A stretch of DNA of 51,064 nt, taken from an uncultured Prolixibacteraceae bacterium. GTDB lineage: Bacteria > Bacteroidota > Bacteroidia > Bacteroidales > Prolixibacteraceae. Location of the stretch: contig CAJXZG010000029.1 in assembly GCA_913063265.1 (NCBI GenBank), positions 1 to 51,064 of the forward strand, read 5' to 3'. The notes beneath the pieces are model-generated. The model worked only from the letters and a program-made list of their open reading frames with translations, ran no database searches and had not been told where the DNA came from. A program made the position numbers and the translations under genes. Within the stretch, counting starts at the first letter, position 1; each line of letters begins with the position of its first letter. Shown here in pieces: positions 36,650 through 45,637 of this stretch.

Positions 36650-37735
36650 GTGCAAATCAGGGAAATAAAAGTTCGCGAACTGCCGGATTTTATAAAAAGT
36701 GAAGACTATAAAAATCTGGATATAAAACCGATAACGGAGTTGCGGGCCGTTTCGCAATATTTTAATCCCGATGCTGATCCTGAAGATCTGGCCCTGATTT
36801 ACGCCTCGAACGACAACGAATTATTAGGATTTGCCGGACTGTTACCCAAAAAAGCAAACAGCGAAAATATTCAAATTTATTCCAATTCGTGCTGGTGGGC
36901 CAACCAACAGAAAGGCAAGGGTATTGCAGTGCCGTTGTTTTTGCAACTGCTGAAAAGGGCGGACACAAAACTGTTTTTATCTGAATCAACACCCCGGGCA
37001 AAATCGATTATTGAAAAAACAGGATTATTTGGAGAAATAAAGTCTAATAAAGGAATTCGCGGATTTATCCGTTTTTATTTGGCCGATATTATTCAAAATA
37101 AGTATCCAGGTAAAAAGTGGATGCAAATTCCATTTATGGTTCTGGATTTTTTACTGAATTTTGTCCTCGTTCCGTTTAAAAACTATCATCTTTCCAGATT
37201 TAAGAAGAACAGTTTTTCCATCGAAAAAGTAAACGAAGTTGATAAGGAAATTGAAACATTTATCAACAAATATTCTTTGTCGGAATTGGTACAAAAAAAT
37301 GCTGCTCATTTTTCCTGGTTTAAGAAATATGGCTGGCTAAAATTCAAAGACAAAAACTCAACAATTCGATACCCGTTTACCCATGAAGCAAAGAGCTTTG
37401 AGTTGAATTATTATGCATTCAGGGAAAAAGGTGAATTAAAAGCTTTTGTGGCAATTTCGAACCGCGACAACCTTGCAAAAGTTCCTTATGTTTATTTTGA
37501 CAAAAAAAATATTCAAAAGGTGGTAAACACGATTATGGCTTTACTATTGCAAAATAAATATGATTCGTTGGCTATATTTCATAAGGAAATTGTTGAATTT
37601 ATGGGAAAACACAAAATGCCTTTTTATTTTCGCAAAACAGAAACAAAATACTCGGGGACAACAAAAAAGATTGAGCATATTTTTAAACAAAAACCGATAT
37701 TGCAAGACGGAGACGGAGATGTTATTTTTATTTAA
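36650..37735 (+). CDS. GNAT-like protein with central hydrophobic segment
   Basis: 361 residues, GTG start at 36650, 19 bp after the ACP. The first half has a GNAT-like fold (AGLLPKKANSEN, NQQKGKGIAVPLFLQLLKRA, LFLSESTPRAKSIIEKTG). Residues about 157-185 are hydrophobic (MQIPFMVLDFLLNFVLVPF), so the protein is probably membrane-associated. The second half is of unknown type but may be a second acyltransferase-like fold. It closes the operon, 10 bp before upp. It is the strongest candidate for the final transfer step, but this is inference. Confidence 0.65.
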   Translation: MQIREIKVRELPDFIKSEDYKNLDIKPITELRAVSQYFNPDADPEDLALIYASNDNELLGFAGLLPKKANSENIQIYSNSCWWANQQKGKGIAVPLFLQLLKRADTKLFLSESTPRAKSIIEKTGLFGEIKSNKGIRGFIRFYLADIIQNKYPGKKWMQIPFMVLDFLLNFVLVPFKNYHLSRFKKNSFSIEKVNEVDKEIETFINKYSLSELVQKNAAHFSWFKKYGWLKFKDKNSTIRYPFTHEAKSFELNYYAFREKGELKAFVAISNRDNLAKVPYVYFDKKNIQKVVNTIMALLLQNKYDSLAIFHKEIVEFMGKHKMPFYFRKTETKYSGTTKKIEHIFKQKPILQDGDGDVIFI

Positions 37736-37744
37736 TCAGAAATT

Positions 37745-38407
37745 ATGGAAACAAAAGTTTTAGGTGGAAATCATTCAATTCTGGACCAGTACCTGGCAGA
37801 GATTAGAGATATTTCAATTCAAAACGATCCACTTCGTTTTAGAGATAACTTAAACCGGATAGGCGAAATTTTTGCCTACGAAATCAGCAAAGAATTACCT
37901 TTCGAAGTTAACGATGTGCAAACACCACTGGGAGTTGCCACTGTGCCTAAATTGGTTCAACAACCTGTGCTGGCAACCATTTTACGCGCCGGATTGGCAA
38001 TGCACAACGGACTGTTAAGAATTTATGATCGCGCTGAAAATTGTTTTATTTCTGCATTCAGAAAATATACCGATGATGGCGCTTTCGAGATTGAATTTGA
38101 ATATATGGCTTCACCTTCGTTGGATAATAAAATTGTAATACTTTCCGATCCGATGTTGGCCTCCGGTAAATCCATGGAAATTGGTTATCGCGCGCTTTTT
38201 AGCAAAGGCAAACCAAATCATGTGCATATGGTTTCTATTATTGCCAGCAAACAGGGAGTTGATTATGTTACTGATAATATTAAGGATAAAAACGTAACAC
38301 TTTGGCTGGGTGCGGTGGACGATGAAATGACTTCAAAATCATATATCGTTCCCGGTTTGGGCGATGCCGGTGATTTGGCCTATGGCGAAAAAATTGATTC
38401 GAAATAA
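37745..38407 (+). CDS. upp: uracil phosphoribosyltransferase
   Basis: 220 residues. It makes UMP from uracil and PRPP in pyrimidine salvage. PRPP loop IVILSDPMLASGKSMEIGYRAL, the ATILRAGLAMHNGLL block and the C-terminal uracil-binding YIVPGLGDAGDLAYG are present. It follows the operon's last gene by 10 bp and could be read through from it, although its function is unrelated. It ends near palindromic repeat copy 3. Confidence 0.93.
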   Translation: METKVLGGNHSILDQYLAEIRDISIQNDPLRFRDNLNRIGEIFAYEISKELPFEVNDVQTPLGVATVPKLVQQPVLATILRAGLAMHNGLLRIYDRAENCFISAFRKYTDDGAFEIEFEYMASPSLDNKIVILSDPMLASGKSMEIGYRALFSKGKPNHVHMVSIIASKQGVDYVTDNIKDKNVTLWLGAVDDEMTSKSYIVPGLGDAGDLAYGEKIDSK

Positions 38408-38421
38408 TCTTCGTTAAAACT

Positions 38422-38467
38422 ATTCACCCAGTGACTATCTGTTTAAAATTATAATCACCGGGTGAAT
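38422..38467. repeat. double-palindrome repeat, copy 3
   Basis: ATTCACCCAGTGACTAT (38422-38438) pairs with ATAATCACCGGGTGAAT with two A-C type mismatches that become G-U wobbles on the minus strand. It lies between the convergent upp and efflux-adaptor genes, where it can be transcribed from the minus-strand gene. The loop is nearly identical to copy 1 (CTGTTTAAAATTATA-like). Confidence 0.85.
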
Positions 38468-38490
38468 AAAAACAGTTTCAATAATTTAGT

Positions 38491-39807
38491 TTAGTTTGCT
38501 TTAAACAGCTCCTCTTCAGAAACCACCTTGATTAACATGCTGTCTTTAAGCGATTTGTTGATTGCATTAAACGGTGCAGTTACTACTTCATCCCCTTCGG
38601 TCAAACCTTCAAGAATCTGAATACTTGTATTATCCTGTATTCCGGTTTGAACCTCCACTTTTTTTACCCTTTCTCCATTAACTACAAATACAACTTCCTG
38701 TTTTTCTTCACGCTTCACCGCAGTTTGTACTTCCGAGGATTCCCCTAATTCTTCCGTTTTTTCTTCTTTTACCTCCTCAGTACCGCCATCTTTCTTTTTT
38801 ACCCGTGTTGTAACAGCTGAAATTGGAACAGAGATAACATTTTCTCTGGAATCTGTAAGAATATCAACAGTTGCAGACATTCCCGGACGGAAAGGATAAA
38901 GATTTTTGGCTTCGATTAAGTCCTGGTACGACTCACTTAACAACAGCACTTTTACTTCGAAATTAGTAACCTGATCTGCTGTTGCTCCAACCGTGTTTGC
39001 AGAGTTGGCAATTTCGGTAACGATTCCTTTAAATTTTCTGTTTAAATAGGCATCCACTTCAACCAAAGCAGTATCGAATTTTGTAACTTTTACAATATCA
39101 TTTTCATTTACATCTACCCAAACTTCCATTTTGTTGAGGTTGGCAACAATCATCATTTCAGTTCCTGTCATCATACTTGTTCCCACAACACGCTCTCCCT
39201 GTTCAATATTTAATGCTGAGATTGTGCCTGAAATAGGAGCATATATTTTCGTTTTTGTCAATTGTTCCTGGGCTTCAGATACTGTTGCTTCTGCACTTTT
39301 TACAGAATATTCGGCAGCTTTTACTTCCGCTTTTGCTACATTGTATGCTGCTTCCGCAGTTTCAAATTCGGATACCGCAATTGTGTTTTTATCGTAAAGT
39401 TGTTTTGCGCGATCGTACGATAATTTGCGCTCAATCAATTGTGCTTCAGCTTGTGCCTGTCTGGCTTTCGAGGAATTTAATGTTGCTTCGGCACGTTTTA
39501 ATGCCGAGATATACATTTCGGGTTTTATTACACAAAGCAAATCTCCGGCATTTACTTCCTGGCCTTCTTCAACATTTAACTGAATGACCTCCCCCGATAC
39601 ATCGGGACTAATTTTTACCTGAGTTTCGGGTTGAATTTTTCCGTTGGCAGTAATAAACTCGGTTAGGGTTTGACTTTTTACTGTTTCAGTAGCAACGCTG
39701 ATTGTAAATTCTTTTCCAAACCAGCCTTGTTTTTTACCAACTACAAGAACAATGATAGCTATTACTACAAGACCGATTGCAAATGGTAGGATCTTTTTTT
39801 TCTTCAT
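38491..39807 (-). CDS. RND/ABC efflux periplasmic adaptor (HlyD/MacA type), orphan
   Basis: 438 residues from ATG 39807, which directly precedes a basic tail and one membrane helix (ILPFAIGLVVIAIIVLVVG); a start at 39879 would add 24 residues. A lipoyl/hairpin region starts with ASGKIQPETQVKISPDVSG-like sequence (here NGKIQPETQVKISPDVSGEV), followed by a long coiled coil (KRAEATLNSSKARQAQAEAQ) and APISGTISALNIEQGERVV. The late beta-barrel carries a highly charged insert (KKKDGGTEEVKEEKTEELGE). No inner-membrane pump or TolC gene is adjacent, so its partners must be elsewhere. Divergence on both sides marks it as a single unit, downstream of lysC by 84 bp. Confidence 0.85.
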   Translation of the reverse strand: MKKKKILPFAIGLVVIAIIVLVVGKKQGWFGKEFTISVATETVKSQTLTEFITANGKIQPETQVKISPDVSGEVIQLNVEEGQEVNAGDLLCVIKPEMYISALKRAEATLNSSKARQAQAEAQLIERKLSYDRAKQLYDKNTIAVSEFETAEAAYNVAKAEVKAAEYSVKSAEATVSEAQEQLTKTKIYAPISGTISALNIEQGERVVGTSMMTGTEMMIVANLNKMEVWVDVNENDIVKVTKFDTALVEVDAYLNRKFKGIVTEIANSANTVGATADQVTNFEVKVLLLSESYQDLIEAKNLYPFRPGMSATVDILTDSRENVISVPISAVTTRVKKKDGGTEEVKEEKTEELGESSEVQTAVKREEKQEVVFVVNGERVKKVEVQTGIQDNTSIQILEGLTEGDEVVTAPFNAINKSLKDSMLIKVVSEEELFKAN

Positions 39808-39890
39808 ATTGGGCAGAAGTTTTTTTATTAGTAGGTTTAAAAACCTAAAATTACAATAAAAAGGTATTGGGTAAGGCAAAAATCTAATAT

Positions 39891-41141
39891 TTATTGTTTA
39901 ACAAGCATTCTGGCTGTTAAACGGCTGTGCTGTTCTAAATAAATATCCTTTTCTTTTACCAGTTTATCCAGCACTTCTTCGGTGTAGTGTCTTATGGTTA
40001 CCAACATTAAATTAGTGTTGTAAAGCACGGTATAATAAGGTTTTAATTGATCGAAAATTTCTTCCAAATTGGCTTCCGGTGCATCTAAAACCAGGTTCAG
40101 GTCGATAGCAGATTGTTGCATTAAAGTTACCTTAATACGGTTTTCCAAAAGAAAATTTACCACACGATCGATATCTTCAATACTGATAATTGAAAAATCC
40201 CTGACAGAAAGTGTAATTAGAACCTGGTTTTCTTTCAGAATGTATATTGGCGGTAAATCCAGTTTGTGATCGATATCGTGTATTACCGTTCCAGTGCCCA
40301 CGGGATCAACAAAAGATTTTACATACAATGGAATTTCCTTGTTATGCAAAGGTTTCATTGTTTTTGGATGAATTACCTGCGCCCCTGAATGAGTCATTTC
40401 TACCGCTTCGCGATACGACAAAGCATCGATTTTTACTGTATCTTCCATTTTTTTGGGATCCGCACTTAATACCCCCGGTACATCTTTCCAGATAGACACA
40501 CCTTTTGCGTTTAATGTATTTCCGATAATGGCAGCAGTAAAATCCGAACCCTCGCGACCCAGCGAAGTTGTCTGGTTTGTAATGTTGGAGCCTATAAATC
40601 CTTGTGTGATATAAAGCTTGTAATTATCAAAAACAAATACATTTTTCATCAATGATTCTGTTAATTCCCAATCAACGGAAGCATCGCGGTATAAATCGTT
40701 GGTACGAAGACAATTTCTGATGTCAATCCATTGGTTTACCATTCCGATGTAATTCAGGTAATTGCTTACAATTTGGGTAGAAACCAATTCTCCAAAACAT
40801 ATAATTTGATCGTATTCGTAATTATAATCAAAAGAAGGTATTTTTTCCAGCTTTGCTTTTAATTCTTCAAACATCGATAAAACAGCTTTGGGAGTACCGT
40901 TATTTTCAAAAAGTTGGTTTGCAATGGATAAGTGATAGTTTTTAAATTCTTCAAAGATTTCCCATTTTTTTTCACTTTTATTAAAGTAAGCTTTTATCAA
41001 TGTTTCCAGCAAGTTGGTTATTTTACCCATTGCCGAAATAACAACAACCAAATCTCCGGAGTGACCATCAACTATTTTAGCAACATTTTTTACCGAATCA
41101 GCATCTTTAACCGAGGCTCCACCAAATTTATATACGTTCAT
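39891..41141 (-). CDS. lysC: monofunctional aspartate kinase
   Basis: 416 residues. It phosphorylates aspartate, the first step to lysine, threonine and methionine. Kinase motifs are VYKFGGASVKDADSVKNV, SLGREGSDFTAAIIGN and WKDVPGVLSADPKKM; two ACT-type regulatory folds lie at about 290-416 (ISLRDFSIISIEDIDRVV-like, here LITLSVRDFSIISIEDI). No fused homoserine dehydrogenase is present. It is transcribed alone or together with the downstream adaptor. Confidence 0.93.
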   Translation of the reverse strand: MNVYKFGGASVKDADSVKNVAKIVDGHSGDLVVVISAMGKITNLLETLIKAYFNKSEKKWEIFEEFKNYHLSIANQLFENNGTPKAVLSMFEELKAKLEKIPSFDYNYEYDQIICFGELVSTQIVSNYLNYIGMVNQWIDIRNCLRTNDLYRDASVDWELTESLMKNVFVFDNYKLYITQGFIGSNITNQTTSLGREGSDFTAAIIGNTLNAKGVSIWKDVPGVLSADPKKMEDTVKIDALSYREAVEMTHSGAQVIHPKTMKPLHNKEIPLYVKSFVDPVGTGTVIHDIDHKLDLPPIYILKENQVLITLSVRDFSIISIEDIDRVVNFLLENRIKVTLMQQSAIDLNLVLDAPEANLEEIFDQLKPYYTVLYNTNLMLVTIRHYTEEVLDKLVKEKDIYLEQHSRLTARMLVKQ

Positions 41142-41437
41142 GAGTTGTACTTTTCAAAATTTTAGCAAATCTAACCTAATTAATTCATAAAAATGAATCA
41201 ATAACGCGGAGGGCTGACGAGATTATTGAAAGTCAAAATTTTGTCAGGGTTAGCCTTGACACTAAAAATCGTTTGCGTTTCCGTTTCAGCGATGTACATT
41301 TAATTGATTTTCAATCTTCAACACCTGGTGTGTAAAATTCTTTGAATTATTCACACTAAAACTTTCCTTTTCAAAATTTTTAAAAATTCGAATGCTCTGG
41401 AGAAAAAACATTATTTTAGAATTTTATCTGAAAAATT
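41142..41437. other. intergenic region with no gene visible
   Basis: About 296 bases between divergent lysC and the aldo/keto reductase. It must hold both promoters, but no clear TAnnTTTG pair was found. A short TGTCA/TGACA hairpin around a GGGTTAGCC loop is seen near 41250, too weak to call. No lysine riboswitch-like structure was recognised. Confidence 0.5.
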
Positions 41438-42274
41438 ATGATTATGAACATATCATCCAAAGTAAAATTGAACAATGGAGTTGAAATGCCATGGTTTGGA
41501 CTTGGTGTTTTTCGTTCCGAAGAAGGTTCCGAAGTTGAAAATGCGGTACTTACAGCTTTAGAAAACGGCTACCGTCATATCGACACCGCAGCCATTTATA
41601 AAAACGAGCGAGGTGTGGGAAATGCTGTAAAAGAAAGTGGAATAGCAAGAGAAGAAATTTTTATTACTTCAAAAGTTTGGAATACGGATCAGGGTTACAA
41701 CAAAACAATTAAAGCGTTTGAAGGAAGTCTTGAAAGATTACAAATGGATTACCTTGACCTGTATTTGGTACACTGGCCAAAAGGAAAGCGTTCTGTGGAA
41801 TCTTGGAAAGCACTGGAGGAATTATATAAAAAGGGGAAGATCAGGGCAATTGGAGTTAGTAACTTTTTGGTGCCACATCTTGAGGAATTTTTACCTGAAT
41901 GTAAAATAATTCCGGCTGTTAACCAGTATGAATTTCATCCAGAACTTTTACAACCTGAATTACTGGATTATTGTAACAATAAAGGTATTCAGGCAGAAGC
42001 ATGGAGCCCCATTATGAAAGGCAAAGTAGTTGATCTGCCTTTGATGCAGGAGTTGGCTGAAAAATATGGGAAAAATCCTGTTCAAATTGTTTTACGCTGG
42101 GATATTCAAAAAGGGGTGGTTACTATTCCAAAATCAGTAACGCCCGAAAGAATAATATCAAATTCAGATATTTTTGACTTTGAACTTTCTGAAGAAGATA
42201 TAGTAAAAATTGATTCGCTGAATAAAGCGGAGAGTGGAAGAATTGGTTTTCATCCTGATACCATTCCGTTTTAA
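41438..42274 (+). CDS. aldo/keto reductase
   Basis: 278 residues, AKR family. The catalytic tetrad is visible: DTA in YRHIDTAAIYKNERGVG (Asp and Tyr), Lys in TSKVWNTDQG and His in YLVHWPKG. NADPH-binding residues lie in TIPKSVTPERIISN. It resembles AKR5-type diketogluconate or methylglyoxal/aldehyde reductases. It could detoxify methylglyoxal made by MgsA, but this is inference. ATG at 41444 is an alternative start. Confidence 0.9.
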   Translation: MIMNISSKVKLNNGVEMPWFGLGVFRSEEGSEVENAVLTALENGYRHIDTAAIYKNERGVGNAVKESGIAREEIFITSKVWNTDQGYNKTIKAFEGSLERLQMDYLDLYLVHWPKGKRSVESWKALEELYKKGKIRAIGVSNFLVPHLEEFLPECKIIPAVNQYEFHPELLQPELLDYCNNKGIQAEAWSPIMKGKVVDLPLMQELAEKYGKNPVQIVLRWDIQKGVVTIPKSVTPERIISNSDIFDFELSEEDIVKIDSLNKAESGRIGFHPDTIPF

Positions 42275-42359
42275 CCATTTCAAACCAAAACCTTAATTAG
42301 ATATTATTATTTTAAACCGCCCGGATAAAAATTTTAAAACCGGAATACTTTTAATAAAA

Positions 42360-44741
42360 ATGAAAAATCAACTTCTATTATTTCTGCTTTTTAGCTTCTT
42401 TATTGGTACGGCACAAATACAAAAAAACAATAAAAGTTCCTTAACCATCGAAAAAATAATGCAAAATCCTGAAAAATGGATTGGAACTTTGCCGGATGAT
42501 TTTGAGTGGGATTTGCAAAGCAACAAGATTTATTTCGATTGGAATCCTGATCAGGATACCTTGGCATCTTTGCATGAATACACTATAAAGGAGAAGGAAA
42601 TTCGTAGACTTTCGGTGATGGAAAAACAAAAAGTTAACCAGAGGAGTCTTGATTTTGATTCAGAAAAATCTAAGGCAGTTTATACAAGAAATGGAAATAT
42701 CTTTTATTACGATATAGAAAAAGGGATTGAAATACAACTTACCAATTGGCTGGGTTCAGCATCGTCTCCAAAATTTGTAAAAAACAATACCGAAATTTCG
42801 TTTGAACTGAATGATAATTTGTACACCATTAATATTAAAACCGGGCTAATTCAGCAAATCACAAATTTTGTTTCGGGAAAGGAAAAATCGGAATCTAAAT
42901 CAGAAGGGCAGGATTTATTTCTTGAAAACCAGCAAATTGAACTTTTTGATGTTATAAAAGAAAGGGCTGCCCAGGAAAAAGCCCGGGAATACAGAAGAGA
43001 GTTGGAAAAGGTTGAAGAACCAATATATATTTATCTGGATAAAAAACGTTTGATGAGTGCCGCTTTAAGTCCAACCGGGAAATATGTGGTTTATACCACT
43101 TACAAAAGTGCTCAGGGAAAACCAACTTCGGTTACGCATCATGTTACAGAATCGGGATATACCGAAGAACAGCGGGCAAGGGCAAAAGTGGGCAGTCCGG
43201 AATCGAAGATAGAAATGGGAATTTTCGATGTTAAAAACAACAAAATTGTGGACATCAATACTGAAACAATTCCAGGCTTAAGAGACCTTCCGGATTATTT
43301 AGAAGATTATCCTGATAAAATGCCAAAAGATTCTACAGAATTCGAAGACCGGGAATTTAATCTGATGGGCCCTGTTTGGAATGAAATACAGGATTTAGCT
43401 TTGGTTGTGGCACTTTCGCACGATAACAAAGACAGATGGATATTATTGCTTAATCCGAAAACCGGCGAATTGGAAACACTTGATCGTCAGCGAGATGAAG
43501 CATGGATAGGAGGTCCCGGAATTGGTGGCTGGGGATTTTCGACTGGTGATATTGGCTGGATGCCCGATGGGAAATCGGTTTGGTTTCACTCTGAAGAAAC
43601 GGGTTATTCTCAATTGTATGCTGTAAACACAGAGACCAAAGAAAAAAAGGCACTTACAAAAGGAAATTTTGAAATATCAGAAGCCTTTATTTCGAAAGAC
43701 AAAAAGCACTTTTATTTTACGGCCAACAAAGTGCATCCCGGAGTAAAACATTTTTATAAAATGCCGGTATGGGGAGGGGAACTTACACAAATCACTTCGG
43801 TTGACGGAGGAAATATTGTAACGCTTTCGCCCGATGAAAAATACCTGGCCATTCGTTTTTCAACTGCAAATCAACCCTGGGAATTGTATTTACAGGAAAA
43901 TAAGCCGGGAGCACAAGCTGTAAAAGTAACGCACTCAACAACGTCGGAGTTTGAAAAATACAAGTGGCGGGTTCCCGAGTATGTAACCTTTAAAGCTGAA
44001 GACGGAGAGGATGTACATGCCCGTTTGTATCGTCCGGAAAATCCAGAAGAACAAGGCCCGGCGGTGATTTTTGTTCACGGTGCAGGTTATCTGCAAAATG
44101 CACACAAATGGTGGAGTAATTACTTCCGTGAGTACCAGTTTCATAATTTCCTGGCGGATAATGGCTACACTGTTTTGGATATCGATTACCGTGCAAGTGC
44201 CGGTTATGGCCGCGATTGGAGAACCGGAATTTACCGTCATATGGGAGGCAAAGATCTTTCAGACCAGGTTGATGGTGCAAAGTATTTGGTTGAAGAAATA
44301 GATGTTTCGCCAGAAAAAATTGGGGTTTACGGTGGTTCGTATGGTGGTTTCATTACTTTGATGGCTATGTTTAATCACCCCGATATTTTTGCAGCCGGTG
44401 CAGCTTTGCGCTCGGTTACCGACTGGGCACATTACAATCATGGTTACACCTCAAATATTTTAAATACCCCGGTTGAGGATAGCATTGCATTTCGCAGAAG
44501 TTCGCCGATTTATTTTGCCGATGGTTTGGAAGGAGCACTGTTAATGTGCCACGGAATGGTGGATGACAATGTACAATTTCAGGATATTGTGAGAATTACG
44601 CAGCGTTTAATTGAATTGGGAAAAGAAAACTGGGAGCTGGCAGTTTACCCGGTTGAACCTCATGGTTTTAAAGAACCCAGCAGTTGGACTGATGAATATA
44701 AACGGATTTTTAAGTTGTTTGAAGAGAATTTGAAAGATTAA
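42360..44741 (+). CDS. S9 family prolyl oligopeptidase (dipeptidyl peptidase IV-like)
   Basis: 793 residues with signal peptide MKNQLLLFLLFSFFIGTAQI. The N-terminal beta-propeller (about 30-550) has repeats such as FHSEETGYSQLYAVNTETKE and SPDEKYLAIRFS; the C-terminal alpha/beta hydrolase carries GGSYGGF with Ser660, Asp735/736 in HGMVDDNVQF and His768 in VEPHGFK. It cuts dipeptides after proline or similar residues in the periplasm. It is a single-gene unit followed by a known-type Bacteroidota palindrome. Confidence 0.93.
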   Translation: MKNQLLLFLLFSFFIGTAQIQKNNKSSLTIEKIMQNPEKWIGTLPDDFEWDLQSNKIYFDWNPDQDTLASLHEYTIKEKEIRRLSVMEKQKVNQRSLDFDSEKSKAVYTRNGNIFYYDIEKGIEIQLTNWLGSASSPKFVKNNTEISFELNDNLYTINIKTGLIQQITNFVSGKEKSESKSEGQDLFLENQQIELFDVIKERAAQEKAREYRRELEKVEEPIYIYLDKKRLMSAALSPTGKYVVYTTYKSAQGKPTSVTHHVTESGYTEEQRARAKVGSPESKIEMGIFDVKNNKIVDINTETIPGLRDLPDYLEDYPDKMPKDSTEFEDREFNLMGPVWNEIQDLALVVALSHDNKDRWILLLNPKTGELETLDRQRDEAWIGGPGIGGWGFSTGDIGWMPDGKSVWFHSEETGYSQLYAVNTETKEKKALTKGNFEISEAFISKDKKHFYFTANKVHPGVKHFYKMPVWGGELTQITSVDGGNIVTLSPDEKYLAIRFSTANQPWELYLQENKPGAQAVKVTHSTTSEFEKYKWRVPEYVTFKAEDGEDVHARLYRPENPEEQGPAVIFVHGAGYLQNAHKWWSNYFREYQFHNFLADNGYTVLDIDYRASAGYGRDWRTGIYRHMGGKDLSDQVDGAKYLVEEIDVSPEKIGVYGGSYGGFITLMAMFNHPDIFAAGAALRSVTDWAHYNHGYTSNILNTPVEDSIAFRRSSPIYFADGLEGALLMCHGMVDDNVQFQDIVRITQRLIELGKENWELAVYPVEPHGFKEPSSWTDEYKRIFKLFEENLKD

Positions 44742-44766
44742 TCAGAGAAGCAGTTGCAGAGTTGGC

Positions 44767-44825
44767 GTCAGTCTGAGCGGAGTCGAAGACTGTTTTAATG
44801 CCACTTCGACTTCGCTCAGTGTGAC
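44767..44825. repeat. imperfect palindrome with GAGCGxAGTCGAAG core
   Basis: GTCAGTCTGAGCGGAGTCGAAG (44767-44788) pairs with CTTCGACTTCGCTCAGTGTGAC (44804-44825), 19 of 22 positions, around a 15-base loop. The core CTTCGACTTCGCTCAG is a repeat often found in Bacteroidota intergenic regions (recalled, not searched). It lies 26 bp after the S9 peptidase gene. Confidence 0.75.
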
Positions 44826-44950
44826 CATAGAGAGCTGAAATGGGTTTTATAAACAGGTTTATCAAAACAGGTTTTAATCAAATTGTAATGCTTTAAATGA
44901 ACTAATTTCGTTTCCAATGGTTTCAATGAATAAATCAAAAATCTAACATT

Positions 44951-45616
44951 ATGGTTGACAGACTTTCAGATCCCATTGGAAGATTAATGGGACTCAGATA
45001 TAAATCTCACCCCTGGCACGGAGTTTTTATTGGTAAAAATGCACCTGAAGAATTAACAGCTTTTATCGAGGTGGTATCCACAGATACTGTTAAGTACGAA
45101 ATTGATAAAGACAGTGGTTACCTTAGAGTTGACCGCCCCCAAAAGTTTTCAAATATAGTTCCGGCACTTTATGGTTTTATTCCACAAACTTTTTGTGGTG
45201 AAAAAGTAGGAGCTTATTCCAGTGAAAAATCTGGTAAAAAAGGAGTTATTGGAGATGGTGACCCCATTGACATTTGTGTTTTAACAGAAAAAACACTGGC
45301 CCATGGTGATTTGCTGGTAAATGCCATTCCGATTGGCGGATTCAGAATGATTGATGGAAATCAGGCTGATGATAAAATTATAGCAGTGTTAAGAAACGAT
45401 ACCGTTTATGGCCATTTTAGGGATATCTCGGAAGTTCCGGAGATTGTGATTCAGCGACTTGAACACTATTTTTTGACCTATAAAGATATGCCCGGTGAAG
45501 AAAAAGATACTGAAATTGCTGGCACCTATGGTGCAGAAGAAGCACATCAGGTAATCAAACTTTCTGTTGAGGATTATAACCTGAAATTTGATAATTTGGG
45601 AAAATTATTGACTTAA
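44951..45616 (+). CDS. ppa: family I soluble inorganic pyrophosphatase
   Basis: 221 residues. It hydrolyses pyrophosphate released by biosynthetic reactions. The metal-binding signature is GDGDPIDICVLTEK, with further acidic residues in GGFRMIDGNQADDKIIAV. FSNIVPALYGFIPQTF is a family-I hallmark. A single gene followed by the compound hairpin at 45638-45694. Confidence 0.9.
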   Translation: MVDRLSDPIGRLMGLRYKSHPWHGVFIGKNAPEELTAFIEVVSTDTVKYEIDKDSGYLRVDRPQKFSNIVPALYGFIPQTFCGEKVGAYSSEKSGKKGVIGDGDPIDICVLTEKTLAHGDLLVNAIPIGGFRMIDGNQADDKIIAVLRNDTVYGHFRDISEVPEIVIQRLEHYFLTYKDMPGEEKDTEIAGTYGAEEAHQVIKLSVEDYNLKFDNLGKLLT

Positions 45617-45637
45617 ACAGGAGTCAAAATTTCTTTC

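Noticed and set aside
41142-41437. Lysine riboswitch before lysC
   Set aside because: No multi-helix structure matching the class is visible in the lysC leader.
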